Shown: positions 1-10,737 of the stretch, piece after piece
Layout: each line of letters starts with the position of its first letter
Numbering within the stretch: position 1 is the first letter of the stretch
NCBI GenBank assembly: GCA_964017065.1
Contig: OZ024790.1
Span: 7,815,864-7,879,863 of the forward strand
Direction of reading: 5' to 3'
Source of the DNA: Haliclona indistincta
Taxonomy: Eukaryota; Porifera; Demospongiae; Haplosclerida; Chalinidae
DNA length: 64,000 nucleotides
Program-made: the position numbers and the translations under genes
Notes under the pieces: model-generated
The model's database searches: none
What the model saw: only the letters and a program-made list of their open reading frames with translations
What the model was told of the DNA's origin: nothing

Positions 1-150
1 AGCCCAGATGTCTGCAGGCTACTTGAGAAGCTGTGGTTCTAAAGAAAGCATCACACTTTGTGCCCCACACAAGCATATCAATAGTGGAGGTGAAACATAT
101 CTCCAAGGTGCCTGCTCTTGAAGTTGATTTTTGGCCTACCAGTGACAACA
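1..150 (-). CDS. Partial SRCR domain exon cut by window edge
   Basis: On the minus strand this reads as the first half of an SRCR domain: a VGQKSTSRAGTLEICF start, then VWGTKCDAFF and SQVACRHLG, the usual cysteine spacing. The rest of the receptor would lie left of base 1. It matches the SRCR exons near 16,210-16,350 and 32,870-33,010, but here the codon after ACR is intact whereas the copy near 16,220 has a stop. No leader exon is visible between it and the CARD-like gene at 402, so the receptor may be decayed. SRCR domains are extracellular ligand-binding modules of scavenger receptors. Confidence 0.55.
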
Positions 151-401
151 ATGACAACCAACAGTCAATTTTTTTGCAAAAGGATCAGTTTCAATTGAGA
201 AATGTTACTCCAGTCTGTAGAAGGTTTTTGGAGCTCCAGCAAAATTTTGGGAGTGGTAACAGTATTTTTACGAGCCTGAGCGAGTTCTGACTCTTCGGTT
301 AAAACGAACGTCATGTCATGGCAAAGTCGTTTCCTCGTTTCGTTTCCAATAAAAGTGTCCTTGGATTCATTCACAACAGTTTAATAGGTTAATATTGCAG
401 C
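151..401. promoter_or_regulatory. Short divergent intergenic region, SRCR (-) / CARD-like gene (+)
   Basis: About 250 bp separates the SRCR exon from the CARD-like start codon. It holds GAGCCTGAGCGAG at 272-284, a 13-mer that recurs in every other SRCR/death-fold intergenic region of the window. No TATA box is obvious. A promoter role is inferred from position and recurrence. Confidence 0.4.
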
Positions 402-1665
402 ATGTCCAGCATGGCGAACTCTGAAGATTACCATCAAATCGTGAAGAACAACTTCTTCGATATCGTCGAGGCAATTGCCGACAGTGGTGCGTCTACAGTC
501 GAAAAGATAGCCAGTGACCTCTTCTCGCACGATCTTATCACCACTGCTGATGAACAGGCAGTGCTGAGCCCTGGAAGCCTCTCTCCCTTTCAGCTTGTAG
601 CTCGATTCATGATTCCAGTGCTCAATAATACTAAGCAGGCTGAAGCGTACAAGAAACTTCTACAAGTACTCCGCAAACATAATGAACTAAACGCCATCGC
701 AGTAACACTGGAAGAAGAAGCTAATTACAAAGGTATTATTAATGTAGATATCATGCCTAATGCAGCTTAATAACTGAGTGCAGTGTGAAAGTGGTTCAAT
801 CTAGTCATTTCATAGAGGGAGCTAGTATTATACAACGATTTTCATTTTTTTGATCCAGTGGGCATGCATGGAGAAGAGAGCTAACTATTCTACACGATTT
901 TATATTTTCACAAAAAGTGTTGCATTGTCAGAGTTTTGGTCAGTACACTGATTTCCAGTTAAGTTGAGCCGGAAATAGATGCAGGCATGCAGGTAGTCCT
1001 TTCACATCATAACAAGGATGTGCTGCCTATTAAAAAGTTGCACTTTTGCATCAAAATAATTATACTAGACCTCACTGTACTATACTATCTCATCTCTGCG
1101 ATATCCTGTACTGAATTAAGGATAAAGGATGGACTTCCACATTGCAATCATGACCTTGTTATGTGGAAGCTGTGTGACGTTTGTTAATTTTGCAGGTCAC
1201 AGTGACGAACATCTTGAAAGCAAAACACGTCATAATGATATTATTAGTCAACACATGATGGTGACTAATGACCAGGATAACAGACATCCTGCTCCAATAA
1301 CAGCACTGGATGTTATGTATGGAGCAGAAACTCCACTGGAGAGCGGCATCTACATCTGTTATTCAACATCAAAACATGGACCCCCAATCACTAACATCCA
1401 GGTGTTTGCTGGGAAAAGGAAAGAGTTTCCCATCCAGGATGGATATGAAAGAATCGCAAAAGATTTAAACCAAGGAGCAGAGGGAAAGTACATATACCTG
1501 TGCTATACAACTTGCACTGCTTTCCCTCCTGTGACCGCCATTAATGTAATACATGACGACACTGCACACGTGTACCCAGAGACGGCAGAATGGACTCGCA
1601 TAGGACAAAACTGTTCCGAAGGGACACATGCTACTGAACATACATACGTAATATTTAAATATTAA
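402..1665 (+). CDS. CARD-like + MABP-like protein, two-exon model (unit I)
   Basis: Proposed join 402-732 and 1196-1665: 801 nt, 266 residues. Exon 1 reads as a death-fold, CARD-like domain (about residues 8-108) with IVEAIADSG, KIASDLFSHDLIT and YKKLLQVLRKHNEL. A GT donor at 733 and the TTTTGCAG acceptor ending at 1195 join in phase 1 without breaking frame. Exon 2 carries ITALDVMYGAE, GPPITNIQV, GYERIAKDLNQGAEGKYIYL and a final YVIFKY, the repeating pattern of MABP beta-prism domains, which bind membranes in MVB12 and DENND4 proteins. Compared with unit III it lacks 51 bp in frame, so the first prism strand-repeat is shortened. An alternative is a separate gene starting at ATG 1129 with a weak leader-like N-terminus. 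A second ATG at 411 has better start context. The stop lies 18 bp from the stop of the convergent SRCR gene. Confidence 0.55.
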
Positions 1666-1683
1666 ATATTTACAAGACTGTAA

Positions 1684-4661
1684 TTACATATCTGTTCCAC
1701 AATCAGTGTAGCTGTCAGCCGGGTATCTTGTCCGGGTGTCCTCTGTGCTTTGGTCTACAAGGCTATTGTTACTTTGTTGGTTTCTTTGCATGCTGGGTCG
1801 TTGTTCCTCACTTGGTAACTGCTTTACAATACTGAATTGGTTGTCTTCGAAGTCTTTCTGAGCGGCACAGCATGAGTTCTCAGTATGGTCGTAAAATTCA
1901 ATGTCAATCTGTGATGATGAGTCAAGTGATATTGGGATGACGTTGGTTGATAGTCTAGAATATGGTCCATATTGAGAAGTTTGTCTTTTTAACTTACTAA
2001 GAAAGAGTGAAAAGAGTGTAATAGATAGTGAGAAAGGAAGAGGAAGGAAGGAAGACAATAGGGGGGAATAGAGATAGAATTGAAAACTTGCTGTTCGTAT
2101 AGACTCACCAGTAAGCTCCAATGATGACCAGTACAGCTGTTAAAATGACCAATATAATAACCACAGCTGATGATGCTCCTATTATTAATGACTGATTCGG
2201 GGGCTCCTTCGCCAATACACCAGCACTACTGCTGACGAGCACTGATGAAGAAAGCTGTGTGGTTTGTAGAGGAACAGTGGTTGGTGTAGTATGAAAGCTT
2301 GCAATCACTAGCATTGAAGAAGAAAATGCTGCCTTAGAGAGAGTAGATGTAGTTGGCTTCAATTGTTCTTGCGTAATTGTCAATGATGTGAAAAGCTGTG
2401 TAGGAGTAACTGTCGACGTCGGACCAAGTGATTCAAATGTTGTAAACACAGCTTTTGCTGTTGGAAAAGACAAAAGATGTTGCTGTAATGAGCTAGATGA
2501 TGGTGCTACAACACTTTTGGTAAAGGATGGAAGCTGTAGTTCCATTGAGCTAGATGCACTTTTGGTAAAGGATGAAGGCTGTTCCTGTGAGGTGGATGTT
2601 AGCACTACATCAAGCGTACTTGTAGAAAAAGAGTGATGAGTAGAAAGTACCTGTGCTTGAGTAGTTGTCATGAAGGCTGTTGTCGCTAGGGCTTTACTTG
2701 AGGAAGATGTGAGTAGGAGAGAGCTAGTCCTTGCTGTAGTCATGGTTACAGAGTAGTGTAGCGATGTAGGTGTGTTTTGACTAGCTGGTATTGTTGTTGT
2801 TTCGGGTAATAGACTGGAATGATGGTTATCTGTTGGCATGATGAACAGTATAGACCAACCACTAGAAACAATCCTTACCAATGTAGCAGCTAACTCCAGC
2901 ATCAGAGCTGTGATCACAATGTGAGTTATTTGTGTGAGTGCAGTCAAGAAGAGCAGCCTCATTCCCATCACACTGAACATAGTCCAGTAGAATAGGACCA
3001 AATCCTTCACCATAAAATGCACTAGCATATGCTTGAGCACCTACAACAATAGCATGAATAATGATATAAATTGGAGTGGAAAATGAACCAACAATGTCTA
3101 ACAATGTTTATAATAATAATCATTATAGCATTACCTAGACCATCATATCCTAGTTGTCTGCACACCACTCTAGCGTCAGGTATATTCCAGAAGTTATCAC
3201 AAACAGTGCTCCATACTCCATTGATGCATACCCACACTGTTCCTCTACCTGGACTATCACCACCAGTGAGCCTCACACCACCCTCTGGTGTACAAGGAGC
3301 TGCAGGAGGAAATGACAACAATATTCATAGTTGGTCAGTTGTTCATAACACATTCTAACATGTGCTTGGAATAAAATTCATAGAGATAATATCAGACGTT
3401 CTCACCAGTGCAATCCACACCAGCATCTTCACTGTGAACACAGTTGTTCTCATAATTTAGATGACAGTCCATAATCCTCTGTTCTGCACCATTACATATA
3501 ATAGTTCCTAAATGAACTGGTCCACTTTCCTGCCCAAAATATGCTGCTCTCTGTGCAACTGCACCTGCAAATTGCAAGTTATTACACTTCCTGACTAGCT
3601 ACACGCACAGGTCTAAGCATGCATTCAAGATTCCAGTGAAATATAGTCTCATTATAATTATTCTAAACTGCTATATCAAGTTGATACATTTTAACACATT
3701 CAGCACAAGCCAAGTCATAGTGAAGACCCTTCCACAACTCACATTGTACACACCACACTAGCTGCGGAAAAAATTGTTATAGGACCATGCCTTAATTTGC
3801 AATGATGCTGCTTGCAGCAGGAATTTGAATCCAATATGCCTCTCTGCCTTGTGTAATACAAGGAAGAGAGGCATAGGATGTTGCACACATCTTGCATTTG
3901 CATGTTATAAGCTAGTTGTTAATGCTCTACTCATAGTGGATTTGGTATAACAGTATGCAGTTAAAACAAACTTTTCTGAGCACAAAATCACAACATAAAT
4001 TTTGGAAAGTGAGTAAAACCGCGTTTACACTGCTGTAGACATCTCAGCCAAGTTTGTTTATTTTTGATAATTATATTTTAGGTCATACGTGCTTATGAAA
4101 CCATGCATGCTTATTATATTAATATCAACAAAAAGAATAAACCTAAACTAGAATGGCGCGGTTCTGAAGAGCATGGTATAATACTGTGGTTAGACAACCA
4201 AATCAGCACAATGGTTACTTTCACATTATTGGATTTTGCACTTGTGATTTTATGAAACACTTGACCAAAATTCAATAATGTTTATCCTTCATTGAAAAGC
4301 TAGTTGTTATCAATACCTGAGGCAGGATAGCCTAGTTGTCTACAAACCACTTGAGCTGCTGTGGTGCCCCAAAAATTATCACACACAGTGCCCCATGTTG
4401 AGTCCAGACATATCTCCACTGTGCCCTCTCTTGCTGTTGATCCTCCTACCAGGCGCAGGGCACCATTACTGGTACAGCTCTGGGCTGCAGCGAAAGAGAC
4501 AAAGCGGTCAAAGGGAAAGGTTTGGTGGTGCTAACAACTTACCGGAAGTTTCAGTAGCAAGAAAAAATTCTACAGCATGATAAAACACATGATGACAAAT
4601 CGACAGCTCAAATAGAGACACTACCTGAGACTATGACCAGCCATAACACAAGTGAACGCAT
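1684..4661 (-). CDS. Two-SRCR-domain transmembrane receptor, unit I
   Basis: Model complement(join(1684-1996, 2109-2829, 2879-3040, 3135-3299, 3406-3564, 4317-4484, 4543-4569, 4625-4661)): 1752 nt, 583 residues, GT/AG at every junction. Exon 1 is a short hydrophobic leader ([12 protein letters not shown]). Exon 2 is a 27-nt micro-exon. Exons 3-4 and 5-6 each make one SRCR domain (residues about 22-130 and 131-239) with VVCRQLGY and the DC...C...DAGV pattern of group B-type domains. Exon 7 is a Ser/Thr-rich, mucin-like stalk ending in a membrane helix ([20 protein letters not shown]). Exon 8 is a cytoplasmic tail of about 100 residues with basic KLKRQ next to the membrane and a YSRL (YxxPhi) motif. 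All introns are phase 1 except the last. Intron 3 (3565-4316) is the longest; I see nothing coding in it. Likely a surface scavenger/pattern receptor; ligand unknown. Confidence 0.75.
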
Positions 4662-4814
4662 TTCTGTTTGGTACGAGTGACTTGAGCTGCAGCCAACCGA
4701 ACGGTACGGTCACTGGCGCGAAACTGGCCGAAATAATTATACGTGGGCGTTGCAGAAAGAGAGCCGGAGCGAGCAAGTTCTTCTGCCTTACGCATAATAC
4801 AGCAATAACAGGAA
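4662..4814. promoter_or_regulatory. SRCR unit I upstream region with shared GAGCC motif
   Basis: Starts immediately upstream of the SRCR ATG (4661). Contains ACGTGGGCGT at 4741-4750 and GAGCCGGAGCGAG at 4761-4773; the equivalent regions of units II and III and of genes G and I carry both in the same order. A bidirectional promoter role is inferred from the divergent gene layout. Confidence 0.4.
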
Positions 4815-4896
4815 AATTAAAAAGATTTCTATCGAAGTCAAAAGGATGCAGGATTTTGAAATTTACCACTGGTCAACAATGCAAACTAGTTACGTA
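4815..4896. repeat. Solo copy of the long-hairpin arm sequence
   Basis: This stretch closely matches 6281-6355, one arm of the long inverted repeat inside MABP copy II (shared AAAAGATTTCTATCGAA and CCACTGGTCAACAATG). It sits where the CARD-like exon of unit II should be, so its arrival may be linked to loss of that exon. Confidence 0.6.
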
Positions 4897-5422
4897 GAAT
4901 AATTTTATTGTCTATGCTATTAAAAAGTCGCACTTTTGCATCAAAATAATTATACTAGACCTTACAGTACTGATATCTTGTACTTAATTGAGGATATAAG
5001 ATGGACTTCCACATTGCAATCATTACCTTGTTATGTGGAAGCTGTGTGACGTCTGTTAATTTTACAGGTCACAGTGACAAACATCTTGAAACACTTCATA
5101 ATGATATTATTAGTCAACACATGATGGTGAATAATGACCTGGATAACAGACATCCTGCTCAAATAACAGCGCTGGATGTTGTGTATGAGCAGAAACTCCA
5201 CTGGAGAGCGGCTTTCACAAGATTCCAGTTAATCTGAACGCCAGTTGTGGTAAAGGACCCCACATCTACATCTGTTATTCTACATCAAAGCATGGACCCC
5301 CTATCACTAATATCCAGGTGATCGCTGGGAAAAGGAAAGAGTTTCCCATCCAGGATGGATATGAAAGAATCGCGAAAGATTTAAACCAAGGGGCAGGGGG
5401 AAAGTACATATACCTGTGCTAT

Positions 5423-6651
5423 TAGGGAGACACGGTAGTGTCTCCCTATGTAGGGTTGAACGAGAAAACAAGATGGCGGCTACATACAATGTATTAGCGT
5501 TCAAACGCTGATATTTCGCCTGGTGATGAATTTTATACGTCCAAAGACACTTAGATCTGCTCTCTGGCGTTGCCCCATCTTACAGTAGCAAGGAGATCGC
5601 TCGAGATTGTTACTAAAGTGACGAACCTGGAAACGGTGAAAATCGAGTTTCGTCATCTTCGTTTTCTTCTTTCTTCTTTCTTTCTTTCTTTCTTCTTTCT
5701 TTCTTCCACTCGCCTAGCGCCTTTACGCGAGCAGTGCCGAGACCAAAACACCCACGAACAGTCGTGAAATTCTCCTGGCATGTGCCTTTTGAACTTAGTT
5801 TTGAGCGAAACGGCGATAGAAATTCCGCGATTTCTCGATCATAATCCATTGTCAGCTAAGTGTTAGACGCCATTAATAATTATAGTGATTGCGCAATACG
5901 CACGTGACCAAGCTGTGGTTAGCGCACGTGACCAAGCACAAGCTTGAGTATCGCCACGCTGTATAGATCACGGAGAACACATATTTGTCTGGAGTCTTCG
6001 AAGAACGGTAAGCTAGCAAGCGCAGAATCACCATTCTGCCTTGCCAAATAATTATAACTCCCGTAAACAAGTGTGGGCGGGGCTCGTATGCACTGTATTC
6101 ATGCATGCGTAGGCGAGCTGATATCTACAGCATAAGAATTATTAAGCTACAAGTTTAAAATTGTTAATAATAAAGAAAAGACATCAACAACAGAAAACCA
6201 AACCAATGGTGAAAGCAAAGATGGCACAGTGATATTGAACTGCACTTCACTGAAACAGAAAAAATGACACAAACAAGAAATTAAAAAGATTTCTATCGAA
6301 ATCAAAAGGATGTAGGGTTGTGAAATCTACCACTGGTCAACAATGTAAACTAACAAGGAACAAGCATGGAATGGTAACACGTTTGACTTGCTAACAGACC
6401 ATAGATCCCTACATCAGTGGCTGTACATAAGCTGTCACAAGCTGAATGCACGTCAGGTGTCAGTCAACAGCAACTAGCTGAACTAGCTATAGTCAACTAC
6501 AGCAGCCACTGATGTAGGGATCTATGGTCTGTTAGCAAGTCAAACGTGTTACCATTCCATGCTTGTTCCTTGTTAGTTTACATTGTTGACCAGTGGTAGA
6601 TTTCACAACCCTACATCCTTTTGATTTCGATAGAAATCTTTTTAATTTCTT
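5423..6651. mobile_element. Terminal-hairpin insertion element in MABP copy II
   Basis: Interrupts the MABP reading frame precisely. It opens with an 11-bp perfect stem, TAGGGAGACAC / GTGTCTCCCTA, around a GGTA loop (5423-5448). AGGGTTGAACG and AAACAAGATGGCGGCTACA follow. A CTTT-rich microsatellite lies at about 5665-5706 and a 149-bp-arm inverted repeat closes it. No transposase reading frame is visible. The element at 45,876-47,124 has the same order of parts and nearly the same length. The target duplication could not be resolved beyond one base. Confidence 0.65.
6275..6651. repeat. Long inverted repeat (149-bp arms)
   Basis: Arms 6275-6423 and 6503-6651 are near-perfect reverse complements around a 79-nt spacer; for example GTAGGGATCTATGGTCTG in the right arm is mirrored in the left. 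A transcript would fold into a hairpin of about 375 nt. Read through from the MABP gene, it would be transcribed as dsRNA. Confidence 0.85.
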
Positions 6652-6829
6652 TACAACTTGCACTGCCTTCACTCCTGTGACCGCCATTAATGTAATACAT
6701 GACGATACTGCACACGTGTACCCGGAGACGGCAGAATGGACTCGCATTGGACAAAACTGTTCAGAAGGGACTCGTGCTACTGAACATACATACGTAATAT
6801 TCAAATATTAAATATTTACAAGACTGTAT

Positions 6830-9778
6830 TTACATATCTGTTCCACAATCAGTGTAGCTGTCAGCTGGGTATCTTCGGTCCTCTGTGCTTTGGTCTACAA
6901 GGCTACTGTTACTTTGTTGGTTTCTTTGCAAGCTGGGTCGTTGTTCCTCACTTGGTAACTGCTTTACAATACTGAATTGGTTGTCCTCAAAGTCTTTCTG
7001 AGTGGCACAGCATGAGTTCTCAGTATGATCGTAAAATTCCATGTCAATCTGTGATTGTGAGTCAAGTGATATTGGGATGATGTTGGTAGATAGTCTAGAA
7101 TATTGTCCATATTGTGAAGTTTTTCTTTTTGACTTACTGAAAAGAGAGTGAGAAAGAAAGGGAAGGAAGGAAGGAAAGAGAGAGAGATAGAAATGAAAAC
7201 TTGCAGTTTGTATAGACTCACCAGTAAGCTCCAATGATGACCAGTACAGCTGTTAAAATGACCAATACAATAACCACAGCTGATGATGCTCCTATTATTA
7301 ATGACTGATTCAGGGGCTCCTTCACCAATACACCGGCACTACTGCTGACAAGCACTGATGAAGAAAGCTGTGCAGTTTGTAGAGGAACAGTGGTTGGTGT
7401 GGTATGAAAGCTTGCAATCACTAGCATTGAAGAAGAATATGCTGCCTTAGAGAGAGTAGATGTAGTTGGCTTCAATTGTTCTTGCGTAGTTGGCTTCAAT
7501 TGTTCTTGCGTAGTTGTCAATGATGTGAAAAGCTGTGTAGGAGTAACTGTCGATGTCTGACCATGTGATTCAAAGGTAGTAACTACAGCTTTTGCTGTTG
7601 GAAAAGACAAAAGATGTTGCTGTAGTGAGCTAGATGATGGTGCTACAACACTTTTGGTAAAGGATGGAAACTGTTGTTCCATTGAGCTAGATGCACTTTT
7701 GGTAAAGGATGGAAGCTGTTCCTGTGAGGTGGATGTTAGCACTACATCAAGCGTATTTGTAGAAAAAGAGTGATGAGTAGAAATGACCTGTGTTTGAGTA
7801 GTTGTCACGAAGGCTGTTGTCGCTAGGGGTCTACTTGAGGAAGATGTGAAAAGGAGAGAGCTATATAGTCCTTGTTGTAGTCATGGTTACAGTGTAGTGT
7901 TGTGTTATAGGTGTGTTTTGACTAGCTGGTATTGTTGTTGTTCCGGGTAAAAGACTGGAATGATGGTTATCTGTTAGCATGATGATTAGCAGTATAGACC
8001 AAGCACTAGAAACAATCCTTACCAATGTAGCAGGCTACTCCAGCATCAGAGCTGTGATCACACTGTGAGTGGTTTGTGTGAGTGCAGTCAAGAAGAGCAG
8101 CCTCATTACCATCACACTGAACATAGTCCAGTAGAATGGGACCAAATCCGTCACCATAAAATGCACTAGCATATGCTTGAGCACCTACAACAATAGAATG
8201 AATAATGATATAAATTGCAGTGGGAAATGAACCAACAATGCCAAACAATGTTTATAATAATAATCATTATAGCATTACCTAGACCATCATATCCTAGTTG
8301 TCGGCACACCACTCTAGCATCAGGTATATTCCAGAAGTTATCACAAACAGTGCTCCATACTCCATTGATGCATACCCACACTGTTCCTCTACCTGGTGTA
8401 TCACCACCAGTGAGCCTCACACCACCCTCTGGTGTACAAGGAGCTGCAGGAGGAAATGACAACAATATACATAGTTGACACATTCTAACATGTGCTTGGA
8501 ATGAAATTCATAGAGATAATAGCAGACATTCTCACCAGTGCAATCCACACCAGCATCTTCACTGTGAACACAGTCGTTCTCATAATTTAGATGACAGTCC
8601 ATAATCCTCTGTTCTGCACCATTACATATAATAGTTCCTAAATGAACTGGTCCACTTTCCTGCCCAAAATATGCTGCTCTGAGTGCAACTGCACCTGCAA
8701 ATTGATCATAATAACAAGTTATTACAGTTCCTGACTAGCTACACGCAGTCTAAGCATGCATTCAAGATTCTAGTGCAATAGTCCCATTATGACTATTCCG
8801 CTAAACTGCTATATCAAGTTGATACTTTTTAACACATTCAGCACAAACTAATGAAGACCCTTCCACAACTCACACTGAGCACACCACACCAGCAGCGGAA
8901 AAAATTGTTTTAGGACCATGCTTCAATTTGCAACGATACTGTTTGAGCAGGAATTTGAATCCTGTGCCTCTCGTCCTGGTGCAATACAAAGAAGAGAGGC
9001 ATAGGATGGTACATTTGGATGTTACAAGCTAGCCTTTAATGCTCTACTCATAGTGGATTTGGTGTAACAGTATGCTGTTAAAACAAACTTCTCTGAGCAC
9101 AAAATCACAACATAAATTCTGGAAAGAGAGTAAAACCGCGTTTACACTGCTGTAGACATCTCAGCCAAGTTTGTTTTTGTTGTTTATTTTTGATAGTTAT
9201 ATTTTAGGTCATACGTGCTTATGAAAGCATGGCTTACTAATATCAACCAAAAGACTAAACCTAAACTAGGATGGCGCGGTTCTGAAGGGCATGGGTTAGA
9301 CAACCAAATCAGCACAATACTACAGTGGTCACTTTCACAGTATTGGATTTTTCACTTGTGATTTTATGAAACACTTGACCAAAAATCAATAATGTTTATC
9401 CTTCATTGAAAAGCTAGTTGTTATCATTACCTGAGGCAGGATAGCCTAGTTGTCTACAGACCACCTGAGCTGCTTTGGTGGCCCAAAAATTATGACACAC
9501 TGTGCCCCATGTTGAGTCCAGACATATCTCCACTGTGCCCTCTCTTGCTGTTGATCCTCCTACCAGCCGCAGGGCACCATTACTGATACAGCTCTGGGCT
9601 GCAGCGAGAGAGACAAAGCGGTCAAAGGGAAAGCTTTGTGGTGCTAACAGCTTACCGGAAGTTTCAGTAGCAAGAAAAAATTCTACCGGCAGCATGATAA
9701 AACACATGATGACAAATCGACAGCTCAAATAGAGACACTACCTGAGACTATGACCAGCCATAACACAAGTGAACGCAT
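6830..9778 (-). pseudogene. SRCR receptor, unit II; frameshifted before the membrane helix
   Basis: Exons 6830-7136, 7222-7970, 8023-8184, 8279-8443, 8536-8694, 9431-9598, 9656-9682 and 9742-9778 match units I and III with the same splice sites. Exon 7 carries a 4-bp insertion near 7862-7867 (CTATATAG against GCTAG), giving a stop soon after. Its length (749 nt) breaks the frame, which the other two copies keep. It also has a 24-bp in-frame duplication (QEQLKPTT repeated). If expressed, the product would be about 275 residues: two intact SRCR domains and a stub, with no membrane anchor. It could be a secreted form or a decaying gene. Intron 8695-9430 shows nothing coding. Confidence 0.7.
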
Positions 9779-10145
9779 GTCTGTTTGGTACGAGCGACTT
9801 GAGCTGCAGCCAACCGAACGGTACGGTCACGCGAAACTGGCCGAAATAATTACACGTGGGCGTTGCAGAAAGAGAGCCGGAGCGAGCAAGTTCTTCTGCC
9901 TTACGCATGATACAGCAATAATAAAAATTAATGTCGGGCATTGTACTGGTCCATTTTGTTCCTCCCACATGCATGAGAGCGTAACTCTTGTCACAGACCT
10001 TGAAATACCTGTCACATTCACAGTGCTTGCTGCGATGACGAGCAACTGACAAATGCGGAATCCTCTCCCTATACTTTTTACAACCGTCAATTACTTAATC
10101 GGACTGCGTCCTCCAAACCACAGATACCTCTAGTTATTTACAACT
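9779..10145. promoter_or_regulatory. SRCR unit II upstream region
   Basis: Carries the shared ACGTGGGCGT block and GAGCCGGAGCGAG (9874-9886) upstream of the SRCR ATG at 9778. The stretch to 10,145 is homologous to 14,573-14,820 over most of its length (CATGCATGAGAGCGTAAC and onward). No gene is seen in it. Confidence 0.4.
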
Positions 10146-10220
10146 GTTGACTACTTCGGACACTTCATCGGACTGCGTCCATCGGACTTCATCGGACTCC
10201 ATCGGACTTCATCGAACTGT
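10146..10220. repeat. Short tandem repeat of a CATCGGACT-type unit
   Basis: Imperfect repeats of about 10-12 bp around CATCGGACTTC. Lies upstream of the truncated CARD-like exon of unit III and may mark the rearrangement that removed its 5' half. Confidence 0.6.
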
Positions 10221-10257
10221 GTTCAAGCCGCTGATGTAGGGATACTTGGAACTTTTA

Positions 10258-10358
10258 CATTTGCAAGCATCATCCATCCCATCTTGTTCCTTTACTTTTG
10301 CAAGCGTCATCCCATCTTGTTCCTTTACTTTTTCAAGCGTCATCCCTGCGTCATCCCT
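10258..10358. repeat. Tandem repeat, about 33-bp unit, three copies
   Basis: Repeats of CATCCCATCTTGTTCCTTTA with a CAAGC lead. The reading frame across it gives a repetitive SCSFTF peptide, so I do not read it as coding. Confidence 0.6.
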
Positions 10359-10479
10359 ACATTTTTTAGTAAAACTTTTTTACTTTACTTGTTCCTGTTA
10401 CTTTTTTGATCTTATTAGCTGTATTCTAGCTATGCTAGCTTTTATTTCCTTTTTACAACTCTGTGACCTCAGTGTCCTC

Positions 10480-10737
10480 TTCTCGCACGATCTTCTCACC
10501 ACTGCTAATGAACAGGCAGTGCTGAGCCCATGGCCAGGAAGTCTCTCTCCCTTTCAGCTTGTAGCTCGATTCATGATTCCAGTGCTCAATAATACTAAGC
10601 AGGCTGAAGCGTACAAGAAACTTCTAGAAGTACTCCGCAGACATAATGAACTAAACACCATCGCAGCAACACTGGAAGAAGAAGCCAACAAAGGTATTAT
10701 TGGTGTACTGAGATATCATGCCTAATGCAGCTTAATA
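10480..10737 (+). pseudogene. 5'-truncated CARD-like exon, unit III
   Basis: From about 10,480 the sequence matches the second half of the unit I CARD-like exon (FSHDL, SLSPFQLVARFMIPVLNN, NELNTIAATLEEEA). The first helices are replaced by unrelated repeat-rich DNA. The GT donor is retained near 10,695. Splicing to the conserved acceptor before 11,170 would run into a stop after about 14 codons because of a 2-bp deletion, so the CARD-MABP fusion is lost here. Confidence 0.65.

Larger units (their letters stand above)
5001..6811 (+). pseudogene. MABP-like gene, unit II, broken by insertion
   Basis: 5001-5423 matches the unit I and III MABP gene from the MDFHIAI start, but one G is missing near 5190 (GTGTATGAGC against GTGTATGGAGC), shifting the frame. 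The domain then stops inside IYLCY at 5423, where a 1.2-kb insertion begins, and resumes at 6652 with TTCTAF-type sequence through to YVIFKY and the stop at 6811. No CARD-like exon is found upstream. Unless the insertion is spliced out and the frameshift is an assembly error, the copy is dead. Confidence 0.8.

Noticed and set aside
2388..2636. Plus-strand frame opposite the Ser/Thr stalk of SRCR unit I
   Set aside because: Shadow of the repetitive Ser/Thr codons; no family resemblance.
5664..5707. Coding potential around the CTTT microsatellite on both strands
   Set aside because: Poly-Phe/Ser or poly-Lys/Glu peptides from a simple repeat inside a mobile element.
10246..10480. Coding N-terminus for the unit III CARD-like fragment
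   Set aside because: The peptide is a translation of 33-bp DNA repeats and low-complexity sequence, not a domain.
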